Source: Cornus controversa
Taxonomy: Eukaryota; Streptophyta; Magnoliopsida; Cornales; Cornaceae
Direction: 5' to 3'
NCBI GenBank assembly: GCA_026545225.1
Contig: CM048852.1
Coordinates: 12,806,146-12,870,145, forward strand
Length of the DNA stretch: 64,000 nt
Made by a program: the position numbers and the translations under genes. Below, piece by piece: positions 21,701 through 36,089 of the stretch. Below the pieces are notes generated by a model. That model was given only the letters and a program-made list of their open reading frames with translations, had not been told where the DNA came from and searched no databases. Each line of letters opens with the position of its first letter. The stretch's first letter is position 1.

Positions 21701-23084
21701 CACAAAGCACCATACGGTTGTGATCATTCATGAGTGCAGCAAGGACGTCGTCACGATCGAATTTGGCATAGAGCAACGTATAATTCTAAGTATGGCACGA
21801 TTTCACTTGGATTGGGACTTTTCGAATCAAAACAAGTCAAACGAAACAAGTTCGAAACCGTTGTTGTCATTCTCTATTCTTCTGGATATCCAGATGGTCA
21901 ATTCTTGCACAAAGCACCATACGGTTGTTTTCATGCCTAATTTTTGCAAGGAATTGTTCTTTTTGACTCAGAACAACTCCAACAAACATGGATGAAGATC
22001 GGATCGACATGTTCGTCGTTTCTTTGGGACGCTTTGCGGTTTAATTTCAAAAAAAGCAACGTATGATTCGTATTATGGCACGACTTCTCCTGGAATGTGG
22101 TTTTCGAATCAAAACAACGCAAATGAAACAAGTTTAAAATGGTTGGTAGCTTGCTAATTGTTTCCTTTAGATGTCCAAAAGGTCGAATTTGGAACAAAGC
22201 ACCATACGGTTGTGATGAAGATCGGATTGACTTGTTCGTCATTTCTTTTGGATGCTTTGATGGTCTAATTTGGAAAAAAGCAACGTACGATTCTGATTAT
22301 GGCACAACTTCTCAAGGAATAGGGTTTTTGAATTAGAACAACTCAAACTAAACTTGTTTAAAATCTTCGATAGCTTGCTAATTGTTTCTTTTACTTGTCC
22401 AGATGGTCGAATTTGGCACAAAGCATCATACGGTTGTGATCATTCATGAGTGCAGCAAGGACATCGTCACGGTCGAATTTGGCATAAAGCAACGTATAAT
22501 TCTAAGTATGGCACGATTTCACTTGGATTGGGACTTTTCGAATTAAAACAAGTCAAATGAAACAAGTTTGAAACCGTTGTTGTCATTCTCTATTCTTCTG
22601 CACATCCAGACGGTCAATTCTAGAACAAAGCAACATACTGTTGTGGTCATGCCTGATTTTTGCACGGAATTATTCTTTTCGACTCAGAACAACTCAAACA
22701 AAGTTAGATGAAGATCGGATCGACATACTCGCCGTTTCTTTGGGACGTTTTGATGGTTTAATTTCAAAATAAGCAACGTACGATTCGTATTATGCCAGGA
22801 CTTCTCCTGGAATGTGGTTTTCGAATCAAAACAACTCAAAGGAAACAAGTTTAAAATGGTTGGTAGGTTGCTAATTGTTTCCTTTAGATGTCCAAACGGT
22901 CAAATTTGGAACAAACCACCATACGGTTGTGATGAAGATTGGATTCACATGTTCAACATTTCTTTGGGATGTTTTGATGCACTAATTTGGAAAAAAGCAA
23001 CGTACGATTCTTATTGTGGCACAACTTCTCCAGGAATTGGGTTTTTGAATTAGAACAACTCAAACTAGTTTAAAATCATCGACA
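18750..23084 (+). repeat. HOR4: 1-2-3-(6/4 hybrid)-5-6'
   Basis: Units: 1 at 18750, 2 at 19488, 3 at 20225, hybrid at 20940, 5 at 21657, 6' at 22373. Total 4,335 bp, so the length looks canonical although the fourth slot holds a hybrid. That unit shares catagagtaacg and cgaatcgaaacaac with the type 6 unit at 18038, which suggests it derives from that neighbour. The closing 6' unit carries ttggtaggttgctaat and caaagttagatg, which recur in HOR5 and HOR6. Confidence 0.91.
20940..21656 (+). repeat. Type 6/type 4 hybrid unit, crossover 21583-21598
   Basis: The unit is type 6 up to cttattgtggc (g at 21583) and type 4 from acttctcaaggaatag (a at 21598), ending with the undeleted aactcaaactaaacttg, and is followed by type 5. 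The crossover lies in a 15-bp interval of identity. Sharing catagagtaacg and cgaatcgaaacaac with the unit at 18038 identifies that unit's lineage as the donor of the left part. Confidence 0.88.
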
Positions 23085-26000
23085 GCTTGCTAATTGTTTC
23101 TTTTACTTGCCCAGATGGTCGAATTTCGCACAAAGCACCATACGGTTGTGATAATTCATCAGTGCAGCAAGGAATTACTCTTTTCGATTCAGGACCTCCT
23201 CACGGTCGAATTTGGCATAAAGCAACTTATAATTCTAAGTATGGCACGATTTCACTTGGATTGGGACTTTTCGAATCAAAACAAGTCGAACGAAAAGAGT
23301 TCGAAACCGTTGTTGTCATTCTCTATTCTTCTAGACATCCAGATGGTCAATTCTAGCACAAAGCACCATACGGTTGTAGTCATGCCTGATTTTTGTAATG
23401 AATTATTCTTTTCGACTCAAAACAACTCAAACAAACATGGATGAATATCAGATATACATGCTCATCGTTTCTTTGGGACGCTTTGATGGTTTAATTTCAA
23501 AAAAAGCAATGTACGATTCGTATTATGGGACGACTTCTCCTGTAATGTGGTTTTCGAATCAAAACAACTCAAATGAAATGAGTTTAAAATGGTTGGTAGC
23601 TTGTTAATTGTTTCCTTTAGATGTCCAAAAGGTCGAATTTGGAATAAAGCACCATACGGTTGTGATGAAGATCGGATTGACTTGTTCGCCATTTCTTTTG
23701 GATGCTTTGATGGTCTAATTTAGAAAAATGCAACTTAAGATTCTGATTATGGCACAACTTCTCCAGGAATGGGGTTTTTGAATCAGAACAACTCAAACTA
23801 AACTTGTCTAAAATCGTGGATAGCTGGCTAATGGTTTCTTTTAGTTGTCCAGATGGTCAAATTTCGCACAAAGCACCATACGGTTGTGATTATTCATGAG
23901 TGCAGCAAGGAATTACTCTTTTCGATTCAGGACGTCCTCACGGTCGAATTTGGCATAAAGCAACGTATAATTCTAAGTATGGCACGATTTCACTTGCTTT
24001 GGGACTTTTCGAATCAAAACAAGTTAAACAAAACAAGTTCAAAACTGTTGTTGTCATTCTCTATTCTTCTGCACATCCAGACGGTCAATTCTAGCACAAA
24101 GCACCATACTGTTGTGGTCATGCCTGATTTTTGCAAGGAATTGTTCTTTTCCACTCAGAATAACTCAAACAAACTTGGATGAAGATCGGATCGACATGCT
24201 CGTCGTTTCTTTGGGACGCTTTGGCGGTTTAATTTTGAAAAAAGCAACGTACGATTCGTATTATGGCACGACTTCTCCTGGAATGGGGTTTCGAATCAAA
24301 ACAACTCAAACAAAACAAGTTTGAAATCGTTGTTAGCTTGCTAATTGTTTCCTTTAGATGTCCTAACGGTCAAATTTGGAACAAAGCACCATACGGTTGT
24401 GATGAAGATCGGATTGACATGTTCGTCATTTCTTTTGGATGCTTTGATGCTGTAATTTGGAAAAAAGCAACGTACAATTCTGATTATGGCACGACTTCTC
24501 CCGGAATGGGATTTTTGAATTAGAACAACTCAAACTAAACTTGTTTAAAATCATCGATAGCTTGCTAATTGTTTCTTTTACTTGTCCAGATGGTCGAACT
24601 TGGCACAAAGCATCATACGGTTGTGATCATTCATGAGTGCAGCAAGGACGTCCTCACAGTCAAATTTGGCGTAAAGCAACGTATAATTCTAAGTATGGCA
24701 CGATTTCACTTGGATTGGGACTTTTCGAATCAAAATAAGTCAAACGAAACAAGTTCGAAACCGTTGTTGTCATTCTCTATTCTTCTGGATATCCAGATGG
24801 TCAATTCAAGCACAAAGCACCATACGGTTGTGGTCATGCCTGATTTTTGTAAGGAATTGTTCTTTTGACTCAGAACAACTCCAACAAACATGGACGAAGA
24901 TCGGATCGACATGTTCGTCGTTTCTTTGGGACGCTTTGCGGTTTAATTTCAAAAAAAGCAACGTATGATTCGTATTATGGCACGACTTCTCCTGGAATGT
25001 GGTTTTTGAATCAAAACAACGCAAATGAAACAAGTTTAAAATGGTTGGTAGCTTGCTAATTGTTTCCTTTAGATGTCCAAAAGGTCAAATTTGGAACAAA
25101 GCACCATACGGTTGTGATGAAGATCGGATTGACTTGTTCGTCATTTCTTTTGGATGCTTTGATGGTCTAATTTGGAAAAAAGCAACGTACGATTCTGATT
25201 ATGGCACAACTTCTCAAGGAATAGGGTTTTTGAATTAGAACAACTCAAACTAAACTTGTTTAAAATCTTCGATAGCTTGCTAATTGTTTCTTTTACTTGT
25301 CCAGATGGTCGAATTTGGCACAAAGCACCATACGGTTGTGATCATTCATGAGTGCAGCAAGGACGTCGTCACGGTCGAATTTGGCATAAAGTAACGTATA
25401 ATTCTAAGTATGGCACGATTTCACTTGGATTGGGACTTTTCGAATCAGAACAAGTCAAACGAAACAAGTTCGAAACCGTTGTTGTCATTCTCTATTCTCC
25501 TGCACATCCAGACGGTCAATTCTAGAACAAAGCAACATACTGTTGTGGTCATGCCTGATTTTTGCACGGAATTATTCTTTTCGACTCAGAACAACTCAAA
25601 CAAACTTAGATGAAGATCGGATCGACATACTCGCCGTTTCTTTGGGACGTTTTGATGGTTTAATTTCAAAATAAGCAACGTACGATTCGTATTATGCCAG
25701 GACTTCTCCTGGAATGTGGTTTTCGAATCAAAACAACTCAAAGGAAACAAGTTTAAAATGGTTGGTAGCTTGCTAATTGTTTCCTTTAGATGTCCAAAAG
25801 GTCGAATTTGGAACAAAGCACCATACGGTTGTGATGAAGATCGGATTGACTTGTTCGTCATTTCTTTTGGATGCTTTGATGGTCTAATTTGGAAAAAAGC
25901 AACGTACGATTCTGATTATGGCACAACTTCTCAAGGAATAGGGTTTTTGAATTAGAACAACTCAAACTAAACTTGTTTAAAATCTTCGATAGCTTGCTAA

Positions 26001-27419
26001 TTGTTTCTTTTACTTGTCCAGATGGTCGAATTTGGCACAAAGCACCATACGGTTGTGATCATTCATGAGTGCAGCAAGGACGTCGTCACGATCGAATTTG
26101 GCATAGAGCAACGTATAATTCTAAGTATGGCACGATTTCACTTGGATTGGGACTTTTCGAATCAAAACAAGTCAAACGAAACAAGTTCGAAACCGTTGTT
26201 GTCATTCTCTATTCTTCTGGATATCCAGATGGTCAATTCTTGCACAAAGCACCATACGGTTGTTTTCATGCCTAATTTTTGCAAGGAATTGTTCTTTTTG
26301 ACTCAGAACAACTCCAACAAACATGGATGAAGATCGGATCGACATGTTCGTCGTTTCTTTGGGACGCTTTGCGGTTTAATTTCAAAAAAAGCAACGTATG
26401 ATTCGTATTATGGCACGACTTCTCCTGGAATGTGGTTTTCGAATCAAAACAACGCAAATGAAACAAGTTTAAAATGGTTGGTAGCTTGCTAATTGTTTCC
26501 TTTAGATGTCCAAAAGGTCGAATTTGGAACAAAGCACCATACGGTTGTGATGAAGATCGGATTGACTTGTTCGTCATTTCTTTTGGATGCTTTGATGGTC
26601 TAATTTGGAAAAAAGCAACGTACGATTCTGATTATGGCACAACTTCTCAAGGAATAGGGTTTTTGAATTAGAACAACTCAAACTAAACTTGTTTAAAATC
26701 TTCGATAGCTTGCTAATTGTTTCTTTTACTTGTCCAGATGGTCGAATTTGGCACAAAGCATCATACGGTTGTGATCATTCATGAGTGCAGCAAGGACATC
26801 GTCACGGTCGAATTTGGCATAAAGCAACGTATAATTCTAAGTATGGCACGATTTCACTTGGATTGGGACTTTTCGAATTAAAACAAGTCAAATGAAACAA
26901 GTTTGAAACCGTTGTTGTCATTCTCTATTCTTCTGCACATCCAGACGGTCAATTCTAGAACAAAGCAACATACTGTTGTGGTCATGCCTGATTTTTGCAC
27001 GGAATTATTCTTTTCGACTCAGAACAACTCAAACAAAGTTAGATGAAGATCGGATCGACATACTCGCCGTTTCTTTGGGACGTTTTGATGGTTTAATTTC
27101 AAAATAAGCAACGTACGATTCGTATTATGCCAGGACTTCTCCTGGAATGTGGTTTTCGAATCAAAACAACTCAAAGGAAACAAGTTTAAAATGGTTGGTA
27201 GGTTGCTAATTGTTTCCTTTAGATGTCCAAACGGTCAAATTTGGAACAAACCACCATACGGTTGTGATGAAGATTGGATTCACATGTTCAACATTTCTTT
27301 GGGATGTTTTGATGCACTAATTTGGAAAAAAGCAACGTACGATTCTTATTGTGGCACAACTTCTCCAGGAATTGGGTTTTTGAATTAGAACAACTCAAAC
27401 TAGTTTAAAATCATCGACA
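23085..27419 (+). repeat. HOR5: regular hexamer 1-2-3-4-5-6' (4,335 bp)
   Basis: Units start at 23085, 23823, 24560, 25275, 25992 and 26708. This is a full canonical hexamer. Its type 2 has gttaaacaaaacaagtt (elsewhere gttaaacgaaac) and its type 6' has ttggtaggttgc, both shared with HOR6. I noticed no difference from HOR6 when reading the two side by side, but did not compute an alignment. Confidence 0.94.
26708..27419 (+). repeat. Exemplar type 6' unit (712 bp)
   Basis: Diagnostic sequence: gacatcgtcacggtcg, gcataaagcaacg, cgaattaaaacaagtcaaat, caagtttgaaaccg, then a type 4-like B, and a distinctive C: ccaaacggtcaaatttggaa, caaaccaccatacgg, gaagattggattcacatg, ttcaacatttctttggg, gatgcactaatttgg, cttattgtggc, and the 5-bp-deleted aactcaaactagttt. 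Copies start at 7936, 22373, 26708, 31043, 35378, 38997, 46215 and 49832. Units at 54167, 57075 and 61409 are the undeleted 6'' relatives. Confidence 0.9.
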
Positions 27420-30400
27420 GCTTGCTAATTGTTTCTTTTACTTGCCCAGATGGTCGAATTTCGCACAAAGCACCATACGGTTGTGATAATTCATCAGTGC
27501 AGCAAGGAATTACTCTTTTCGATTCAGGACCTCCTCACGGTCGAATTTGGCATAAAGCAACTTATAATTCTAAGTATGGCACGATTTCACTTGGATTGGG
27601 ACTTTTCGAATCAAAACAAGTCGAACGAAAAGAGTTCGAAACCGTTGTTGTCATTCTCTATTCTTCTAGACATCCAGATGGTCAATTCTAGCACAAAGCA
27701 CCATACGGTTGTAGTCATGCCTGATTTTTGTAATGAATTATTCTTTTCGACTCAAAACAACTCAAACAAACATGGATGAATATCAGATATACATGCTCAT
27801 CGTTTCTTTGGGACGCTTTGATGGTTTAATTTCAAAAAAAGCAATGTACGATTCGTATTATGGGACGACTTCTCCTGTAATGTGGTTTTCGAATCAAAAC
27901 AACTCAAATGAAATGAGTTTAAAATGGTTGGTAGCTTGTTAATTGTTTCCTTTAGATGTCCAAAAGGTCGAATTTGGAATAAAGCACCATACGGTTGTGA
28001 TGAAGATCGGATTGACTTGTTCGCCATTTCTTTTGGATGCTTTGATGGTCTAATTTAGAAAAATGCAACTTAAGATTCTGATTATGGCACAACTTCTCCA
28101 GGAATGGGGTTTTTGAATCAGAACAACTCAAACTAAACTTGTCTAAAATCGTGGATAGCTGGCTAATGGTTTCTTTTAGTTGTCCAGATGGTCAAATTTC
28201 GCACAAAGCACCATACGGTTGTGATTATTCATGAGTGCAGCAAGGAATTACTCTTTTCGATTCAGGACGTCCTCACGGTCGAATTTGGCATAAAGCAACG
28301 TATAATTCTAAGTATGGCACGATTTCACTTGCTTTGGGACTTTTCGAATCAAAACAAGTTAAACAAAACAAGTTCAAAACTGTTGTTGTCATTCTCTATT
28401 CTTCTGCACATCCAGACGGTCAATTCTAGCACAAAGCACCATACTGTTGTGGTCATGCCTGATTTTTGCAAGGAATTGTTCTTTTCCACTCAGAATAACT
28501 CAAACAAACTTGGATGAAGATCGGATCGACATGCTCGTCGTTTCTTTGGGACGCTTTGGCGGTTTAATTTTGAAAAAAGCAACGTACGATTCGTATTATG
28601 GCACGACTTCTCCTGGAATGGGGTTTCGAATCAAAACAACTCAAACAAAACAAGTTTGAAATCGTTGTTAGCTTGCTAATTGTTTCCTTTAGATGTCCTA
28701 ACGGTCAAATTTGGAACAAAGCACCATACGGTTGTGATGAAGATCGGATTGACATGTTCGTCATTTCTTTTGGATGCTTTGATGCTGTAATTTGGAAAAA
28801 AGCAACGTACAATTCTGATTATGGCACGACTTCTCCCGGAATGGGATTTTTGAATTAGAACAACTCAAACTAAACTTGTTTAAAATCATCGATAGCTTGC
28901 TAATTGTTTCTTTTACTTGTCCAGATGGTCGAACTTGGCACAAAGCATCATACGGTTGTGATCATTCATGAGTGCAGCAAGGACGTCCTCACAGTCAAAT
29001 TTGGCGTAAAGCAACGTATAATTCTAAGTATGGCACGATTTCACTTGGATTGGGACTTTTCGAATCAAAATAAGTCAAACGAAACAAGTTCGAAACCGTT
29101 GTTGTCATTCTCTATTCTTCTGGATATCCAGATGGTCAATTCAAGCACAAAGCACCATACGGTTGTGGTCATGCCTGATTTTTGTAAGGAATTGTTCTTT
29201 TGACTCAGAACAACTCCAACAAACATGGACGAAGATCGGATCGACATGTTCGTCGTTTCTTTGGGACGCTTTGCGGTTTAATTTCAAAAAAAGCAACGTA
29301 TGATTCGTATTATGGCACGACTTCTCCTGGAATGTGGTTTTTGAATCAAAACAACGCAAATGAAACAAGTTTAAAATGGTTGGTAGCTTGCTAATTGTTT
29401 CCTTTAGATGTCCAAAAGGTCAAATTTGGAACAAAGCACCATACGGTTGTGATGAAGATCGGATTGACTTGTTCGTCATTTCTTTTGGATGCTTTGATGG
29501 TCTAATTTGGAAAAAAGCAACGTACGATTCTGATTATGGCACAACTTCTCAAGGAATAGGGTTTTTGAATTAGAACAACTCAAACTAAACTTGTTTAAAA
29601 TCTTCGATAGCTTGCTAATTGTTTCTTTTACTTGTCCAGATGGTCGAATTTGGCACAAAGCACCATACGGTTGTGATCATTCATGAGTGCAGCAAGGACG
29701 TCGTCACGGTCGAATTTGGCATAAAGTAACGTATAATTCTAAGTATGGCACGATTTCACTTGGATTGGGACTTTTCGAATCAGAACAAGTCAAACGAAAC
29801 AAGTTCGAAACCGTTGTTGTCATTCTCTATTCTCCTGCACATCCAGACGGTCAATTCTAGAACAAAGCAACATACTGTTGTGGTCATGCCTGATTTTTGC
29901 ACGGAATTATTCTTTTCGACTCAGAACAACTCAAACAAACTTAGATGAAGATCGGATCGACATACTCGCCGTTTCTTTGGGACGTTTTGATGGTTTAATT
30001 TCAAAATAAGCAACGTACGATTCGTATTATGCCAGGACTTCTCCTGGAATGTGGTTTTCGAATCAAAACAACTCAAAGGAAACAAGTTTAAAATGGTTGG
30101 TAGCTTGCTAATTGTTTCCTTTAGATGTCCAAAAGGTCGAATTTGGAACAAAGCACCATACGGTTGTGATGAAGATCGGATTGACTTGTTCGTCATTTCT
30201 TTTGGATGCTTTGATGGTCTAATTTGGAAAAAAGCAACGTACGATTCTGATTATGGCACAACTTCTCAAGGAATAGGGTTTTTGAATTAGAACAACTCAA
30301 ACTAAACTTGTTTAAAATCTTCGATAGCTTGCTAATTGTTTCTTTTACTTGTCCAGATGGTCGAATTTGGCACAAAGCACCATACGGTTGTGATCATTCA

Positions 30401-31754
30401 TGAGTGCAGCAAGGACGTCGTCACGATCGAATTTGGCATAGAGCAACGTATAATTCTAAGTATGGCACGATTTCACTTGGATTGGGACTTTTCGAATCAA
30501 AACAAGTCAAACGAAACAAGTTCGAAACCGTTGTTGTCATTCTCTATTCTTCTGGATATCCAGATGGTCAATTCTTGCACAAAGCACCATACGGTTGTTT
30601 TCATGCCTAATTTTTGCAAGGAATTGTTCTTTTTGACTCAGAACAACTCCAACAAACATGGATGAAGATCGGATCGACATGTTCGTCGTTTCTTTGGGAC
30701 GCTTTGCGGTTTAATTTCAAAAAAAGCAACGTATGATTCGTATTATGGCACGACTTCTCCTGGAATGTGGTTTTCGAATCAAAACAACGCAAATGAAACA
30801 AGTTTAAAATGGTTGGTAGCTTGCTAATTGTTTCCTTTAGATGTCCAAAAGGTCGAATTTGGAACAAAGCACCATACGGTTGTGATGAAGATCGGATTGA
30901 CTTGTTCGTCATTTCTTTTGGATGCTTTGATGGTCTAATTTGGAAAAAAGCAACGTACGATTCTGATTATGGCACAACTTCTCAAGGAATAGGGTTTTTG
31001 AATTAGAACAACTCAAACTAAACTTGTTTAAAATCTTCGATAGCTTGCTAATTGTTTCTTTTACTTGTCCAGATGGTCGAATTTGGCACAAAGCATCATA
31101 CGGTTGTGATCATTCATGAGTGCAGCAAGGACATCGTCACGGTCGAATTTGGCATAAAGCAACGTATAATTCTAAGTATGGCACGATTTCACTTGGATTG
31201 GGACTTTTCGAATTAAAACAAGTCAAATGAAACAAGTTTGAAACCGTTGTTGTCATTCTCTATTCTTCTGCACATCCAGACGGTCAATTCTAGAACAAAG
31301 CAACATACTGTTGTGGTCATGCCTGATTTTTGCACGGAATTATTCTTTTCGACTCAGAACAACTCAAACAAAGTTAGATGAAGATCGGATCGACATACTC
31401 GCCGTTTCTTTGGGACGTTTTGATGGTTTAATTTCAAAATAAGCAACGTACGATTCGTATTATGCCAGGACTTCTCCTGGAATGTGGTTTTCGAATCAAA
31501 ACAACTCAAAGGAAACAAGTTTAAAATGGTTGGTAGGTTGCTAATTGTTTCCTTTAGATGTCCAAACGGTCAAATTTGGAACAAACCACCATACGGTTGT
31601 GATGAAGATTGGATTCACATGTTCAACATTTCTTTGGGATGTTTTGATGCACTAATTTGGAAAAAAGCAACGTACGATTCTTATTGTGGCACAACTTCTC
31701 CAGGAATTGGGTTTTTGAATTAGAACAACTCAAACTAGTTTAAAATCATCGACA
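27420..31754 (+). repeat. HOR6: regular hexamer 1-2-3-4-5-6' (4,335 bp)
   Basis: Units start at 27420, 28158, 28895, 29610, 30327 and 31043, each exactly 4,335 bp after its counterpart in HOR5. The private variants of HOR5 (gttaaacaaaac in type 2, ggtaggttgc in 6') are repeated. It is a very recent tandem copy, or alternatively an assembly duplication. Confidence 0.94.
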
Positions 31755-34700
31755 GCTTGCTAATTGTTTCTTTTACTTGCCCAGATGGTCGAATTTCGCA
31801 CAAAGCACCATACGGTTGTGATAATTCATCAGTGCAGCAAGGAATTACTCTTTTCGATTCAGGACCTCCTCACGGTCGAATTTGGCATAAAGCAACTTAT
31901 AATTCTAAGTATGGCACGATTTCACTTGGATTGGGACTTTTCGAATCAAAACAAGTCGAACGAAAAGAGTTCGAAACCGTTGTTGTCATTCTCTATTCTT
32001 CTAGACATCCAGATGGTCAATTCTAGCACAAAGCACCATACGGTTGTAGTCATGCCTGATTTTTGTAATGAATTATTCTTTTCGACTCAAAACAACTCAA
32101 ACAAACATGGATGAATATCAGATATACATGCTCATCGTTTCTTTGGGACGCTTTGATGGTTTAATTTCAAAAAAAGCAATGTACGATTCGTATTATGGGA
32201 CGACTTCTCCTGTAATGTGGTTTTCGAATCAAAACAACTCAAATGAAATGAGTTTAAAATGGTTGGTAGCTTGTTAATTGTTTCCTTTAGATGTCCAAAA
32301 GGTCGAATTTGGAATAAAGCACCATACGGTTGTGATGAAGATCGGATTGACTTGTTCGCCATTTCTTTTGGATGCTTTGATGGTCTAATTTAGAAAAATG
32401 CAACTTAAGATTCTGATTATGGCACAACTTCTCCAGGAATGGGGTTTTTGAATCAGAACAACTCAAACTAAACTTGTCTAAAATCGTGGATAGCTGGCTA
32501 ATGGTTTCTTTTAGTTGTCCAGATGGTCAAATTTCGCACAAAGCACCATACGGTTGTGATTATTCATGAGTGCAGCAAGGAATTACTCTTTTCGATTCAG
32601 GACGTCCTCACGGTCGAATTTGGCATAAAGCAACGTATAATTCTAAGTATGGCACGATTTCACTTGCTTTGGGACTTTTCGAATCAAAACAAGTTAAACG
32701 AAACAAGTTCAAAACTGTTGTTGTCATTCTCTATTCTTCTGCACATCCAGACGGTCAATTCTAGCACAAAGCACCATACTGTTGTGGTCATGCCTGATTT
32801 TTGCAAGGAATTGTTCTTTTCCACTCAGAATAACTCAAACAAACTTGGATGAAGATCGGATCGACATGCTCGTCGTTTCTTTGGGACGCTTTGGCGGTTT
32901 AATTTTGAAAAAAGCAACGTACGATTCGTATTATGGCACGACTTCTCCTGGAATGGGGTTTCGAATCAAAACAACTCAAACAAAACAAGTTTGAAATCGT
33001 TGTTAGCTTGCTAATTGTTTCCTTTAGATGTCCTAACGGTCAAATTTGGAACAAAGCACCATACGGTTGTGATGAAGATCGGATTGACATGTTCGTCATT
33101 TCTTTTGGATGCTTTGATGCTGTAATTTGGAAAAAAGCAACGTACAATTCTGATTATGGCACGACTTCTCCCGGAATGGGATTTTTGAATTAGAACAACT
33201 CAAACTAAACTTGTTTAAAATCATCGATAGCTTGCTAATTGTTTCTTTTACTTGTCCAGATGGTCGAACTTGGCACAAAGCATCATACGGTTGTGATCAT
33301 TCATGAGTGCAGCAAGGACGTCCTCACAGTCAAATTTGGCGTAAAGCAACGTATAATTCTAAGTATGGCACGATTTCACTTGGATTGGGACTTTTCGAAT
33401 CAAAATAAGTCAAACGAAACAAGTTCGAAACCGTTGTTGTCATTCTCTATTCTTCTGGATATCCAGATGGTCAATTCAAGCACAAAGCACCATACGGTTG
33501 TGGTCATGCCTGATTTTTGTAAGGAATTGTTCTTTTGACTCAGAACAACTCCAACAAACATGGACGAAGATCGGATCGACATGTTCGTCGTTTCTTTGGG
33601 ACGCTTTGCGGTTTAATTTCAAAAAAAGCAACGTATGATTCGTATTATGGCACGACTTCTCCTGGAATGTGGTTTTTGAATCAAAACAACGCAAATGAAA
33701 CAAGTTTAAAATGGTTGGTAGCTTGCTAATTGTTTCCTTTAGATGTCCAAAAGGTCAAATTTGGAACAAAGCACCATACGGTTGTGATGAAGATCGGATT
33801 GACTTGTTCGTCATTTCTTTTGGATGCTTTGATGGTCTAATTTGGAAAAAAGCAACGTACGATTCTGATTATGGCACAACTTCTCAAGGAATAGGGTTTT
33901 TGAATTAGAACAACTCAAACTAAACTTGTTTAAAATCTTCGATAGCTTGCTAATTGTTTCTTTTACTTGTCCAGATGGTCGAATTTGGCACAAAGCACCA
34001 TACGGTTGTGATCATTCATGAGTGCAGCAAGGACGTCGTCACGGTTGAATTTGGCATAAAGTAACGTATAATTCTAAGTATGGCACGATTTCACTTGGAT
34101 TGGGACTTTTCGAATCAGAACAAGTCAAACGAAACAAGTTCGAAACCGTTGTTGTCATTCTCTATTCTCCTGCACATCCAGACGGTCAATTCTAGAACAA
34201 AGCAACATACTGTTGTGGTCATGCCTGATTTTTGCACGGAATTATTCTTTTCGACTCAGAACAACTCAAACAAACTTAGATGAAGATCGGATCGACATAC
34301 TCGCCGTTTCTTTGGGACGTTTTGATGGTTTAATTTCAAAATAAGCAACGTACGATTCGTATTATGCCAGGACTTCTCCTGGAATGTGGTTTTCGAATCA
34401 AAACAACTCAAAGGAAACAAGTTTAAAATGGTTGGTAGCTTGCTAATTGTTTCCTTTAGATGTCCAAAAGGTCGAATTTGGAACAAAGCACCATACGGTT
34501 GTGATGAAGATCGGATTGACTTGTTCGTCATTTCTTTTGGATGCTTTGATGGTCTAATTTGGAAAAAAGCAACGTACGATTCTGATTATGGCACAACTTC
34601 TCAAGGAATAGGGTTTTTGAATTAGAACAACTCAAACTAAACTTGTTTAAAATCTTCGATAGCTTGCTAATTGTTTCTTTTACTTGTCCAGATGGTCGAA

Positions 34701-36089
34701 TTTGGCACAAAGCACCATACGGTTGTGATCATTCATGAGTGCAGCAAGGACGTCGTCACGATCGAATTTGGCATAGAGCAACGTATAATTCTAAGTATGG
34801 CACGATTTCACTTGGATTGGGACTTTTCGAATCAAAACAAGTCAAACGAAACAAGTTCGAAACAGTTGTTGTCATTCTCTATTCTTCTGGATATCCAGAT
34901 GGTCAATTCTTGCACAAAGCACCATACGGTTGTTTTCATGCCTAATTTTTGCAAGGAATTGTTCTTTTTGACTCAGAACAACTCCAACAAACATGGATGA
35001 AGATTTGATCGACATGTTCGTCGTTTCTTTGGGACGCTTTGCGGTTTAATTTCAAAAAAAGCAACGTATGATTCGTATTATGGCACGACTTCTCCTGGAA
35101 TGTGGTTTTCGAATCAAAACAACGCAAATGAAACAAGTTTAAAATGGTTGGTAGCTTGCTAATTGTTTCCTTTAGATGTCCAAAAGGTCGAATTTGGAAC
35201 AAAGCATCATACGGTTGTGATGAAGATCGGATTGACTTGTTCGTCATTTCTTTTGGATGCTTTGATGGTCTAATTTGGAAAAAAGCAACGTACGATTCTG
35301 ATTATGGCACAACTTCTCAAGGAATAGGGTTTTTGAATTAGAACAACTCAAACTAAACTTGTTTAAAATCTTCGATAGCTTGCTAATTGTTTCTTTTACT
35401 TGTCCAGATGGTCGAATTTGGCACAAAGCACCATACGGTTGTGATCATTCATGAGTGCAGCAAGGACATCGTCACGGTCGAATTTGGCATAAAGCAACGT
35501 ATAATTCTAAGTATGGCACGATTTCACTTGGATTGGGACTTTTCGAATTAAAACAAGTCAAATGAAACAAGTTTGAAACCGTTGTTGTCATTCTCTATTC
35601 TTCTGCACATCCAGACGGTCAATTCTAGAACAAAGCAACATACTGTTGTGGTCATGCCTGATTTTTGCACGGAATTATTCTTTTCGACTCAGAACAACTC
35701 AAACAAACTTAGATGAAGATCGGATCGACATACTCGCCGTTTCTTTGGGACGTTTTGATGGTTTAATTTCAAAATAAGCAACGTACGATTCGTATTATGC
35801 CAGGACTTCTCCTGGAATGTGGTTTTCGAATCAAAACAACTCAAAGGAAACAAGTTTAAAATGGTTGGTAGCTTGCTAATTGTTTCCTTTAGATGTCCAA
35901 ACGGTCAAATTTGGAACAAACCACCATACGGTTGTGATGAAGATTGGATTCACATGTTCAACATTTCTTTGGGATGTTTTGATGCACTAATTTGGAAAAA
36001 AGCAACGTACGATTCTTATTGTGGCACAACTTCTCCAGGAATTGGGTTTTTGAATTAGAACAACTCAAACTAGTTTAAAATCATCGACA
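31755..36089 (+). repeat. HOR7: regular hexamer 1-2-3-4-5-6' (4,335 bp)
   Basis: Units start at 31755, 32493, 33230, 33945, 34662 and 35378. The spacing is the same as HOR5-6, but this copy has its own changes: cacggttgaatttgg in type 4, gaaacagttgttg and gaagatttgatcgac in type 5, and a type 6' without the ggtaggttgc and caaagttagatg variants. Its type 2 has the common gttaaacgaaac form. The independent changes argue against a pure assembly duplication of this copy. Confidence 0.94.

Larger units (their letters stand above)
22373..35377 (+). repeat. Triplicated 4,335-bp segment (6'-1-2-3-4-5 x3)
   Basis: Three consecutive segments at 22373-26707, 26708-31042 and 31043-35377 each start with a 6' unit carrying ttggtaggttgctaat and caaagttagatg. 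The next 6' unit (35378) lacks both. The shared private variants define the duplicated block better than the hexamer frame does. The first two segments also share gttaaacaaaac in type 2; the third does not. Confidence 0.88.

Noticed and set aside
22373..35377. Treating the near-identical copies as a proven assembly artefact
   Set aside because: Possible for the first two copies, but the third has private substitutions, and elsewhere in the array similar block duplications carry independent changes. Read data are needed, so it is kept as a finding with that caution.
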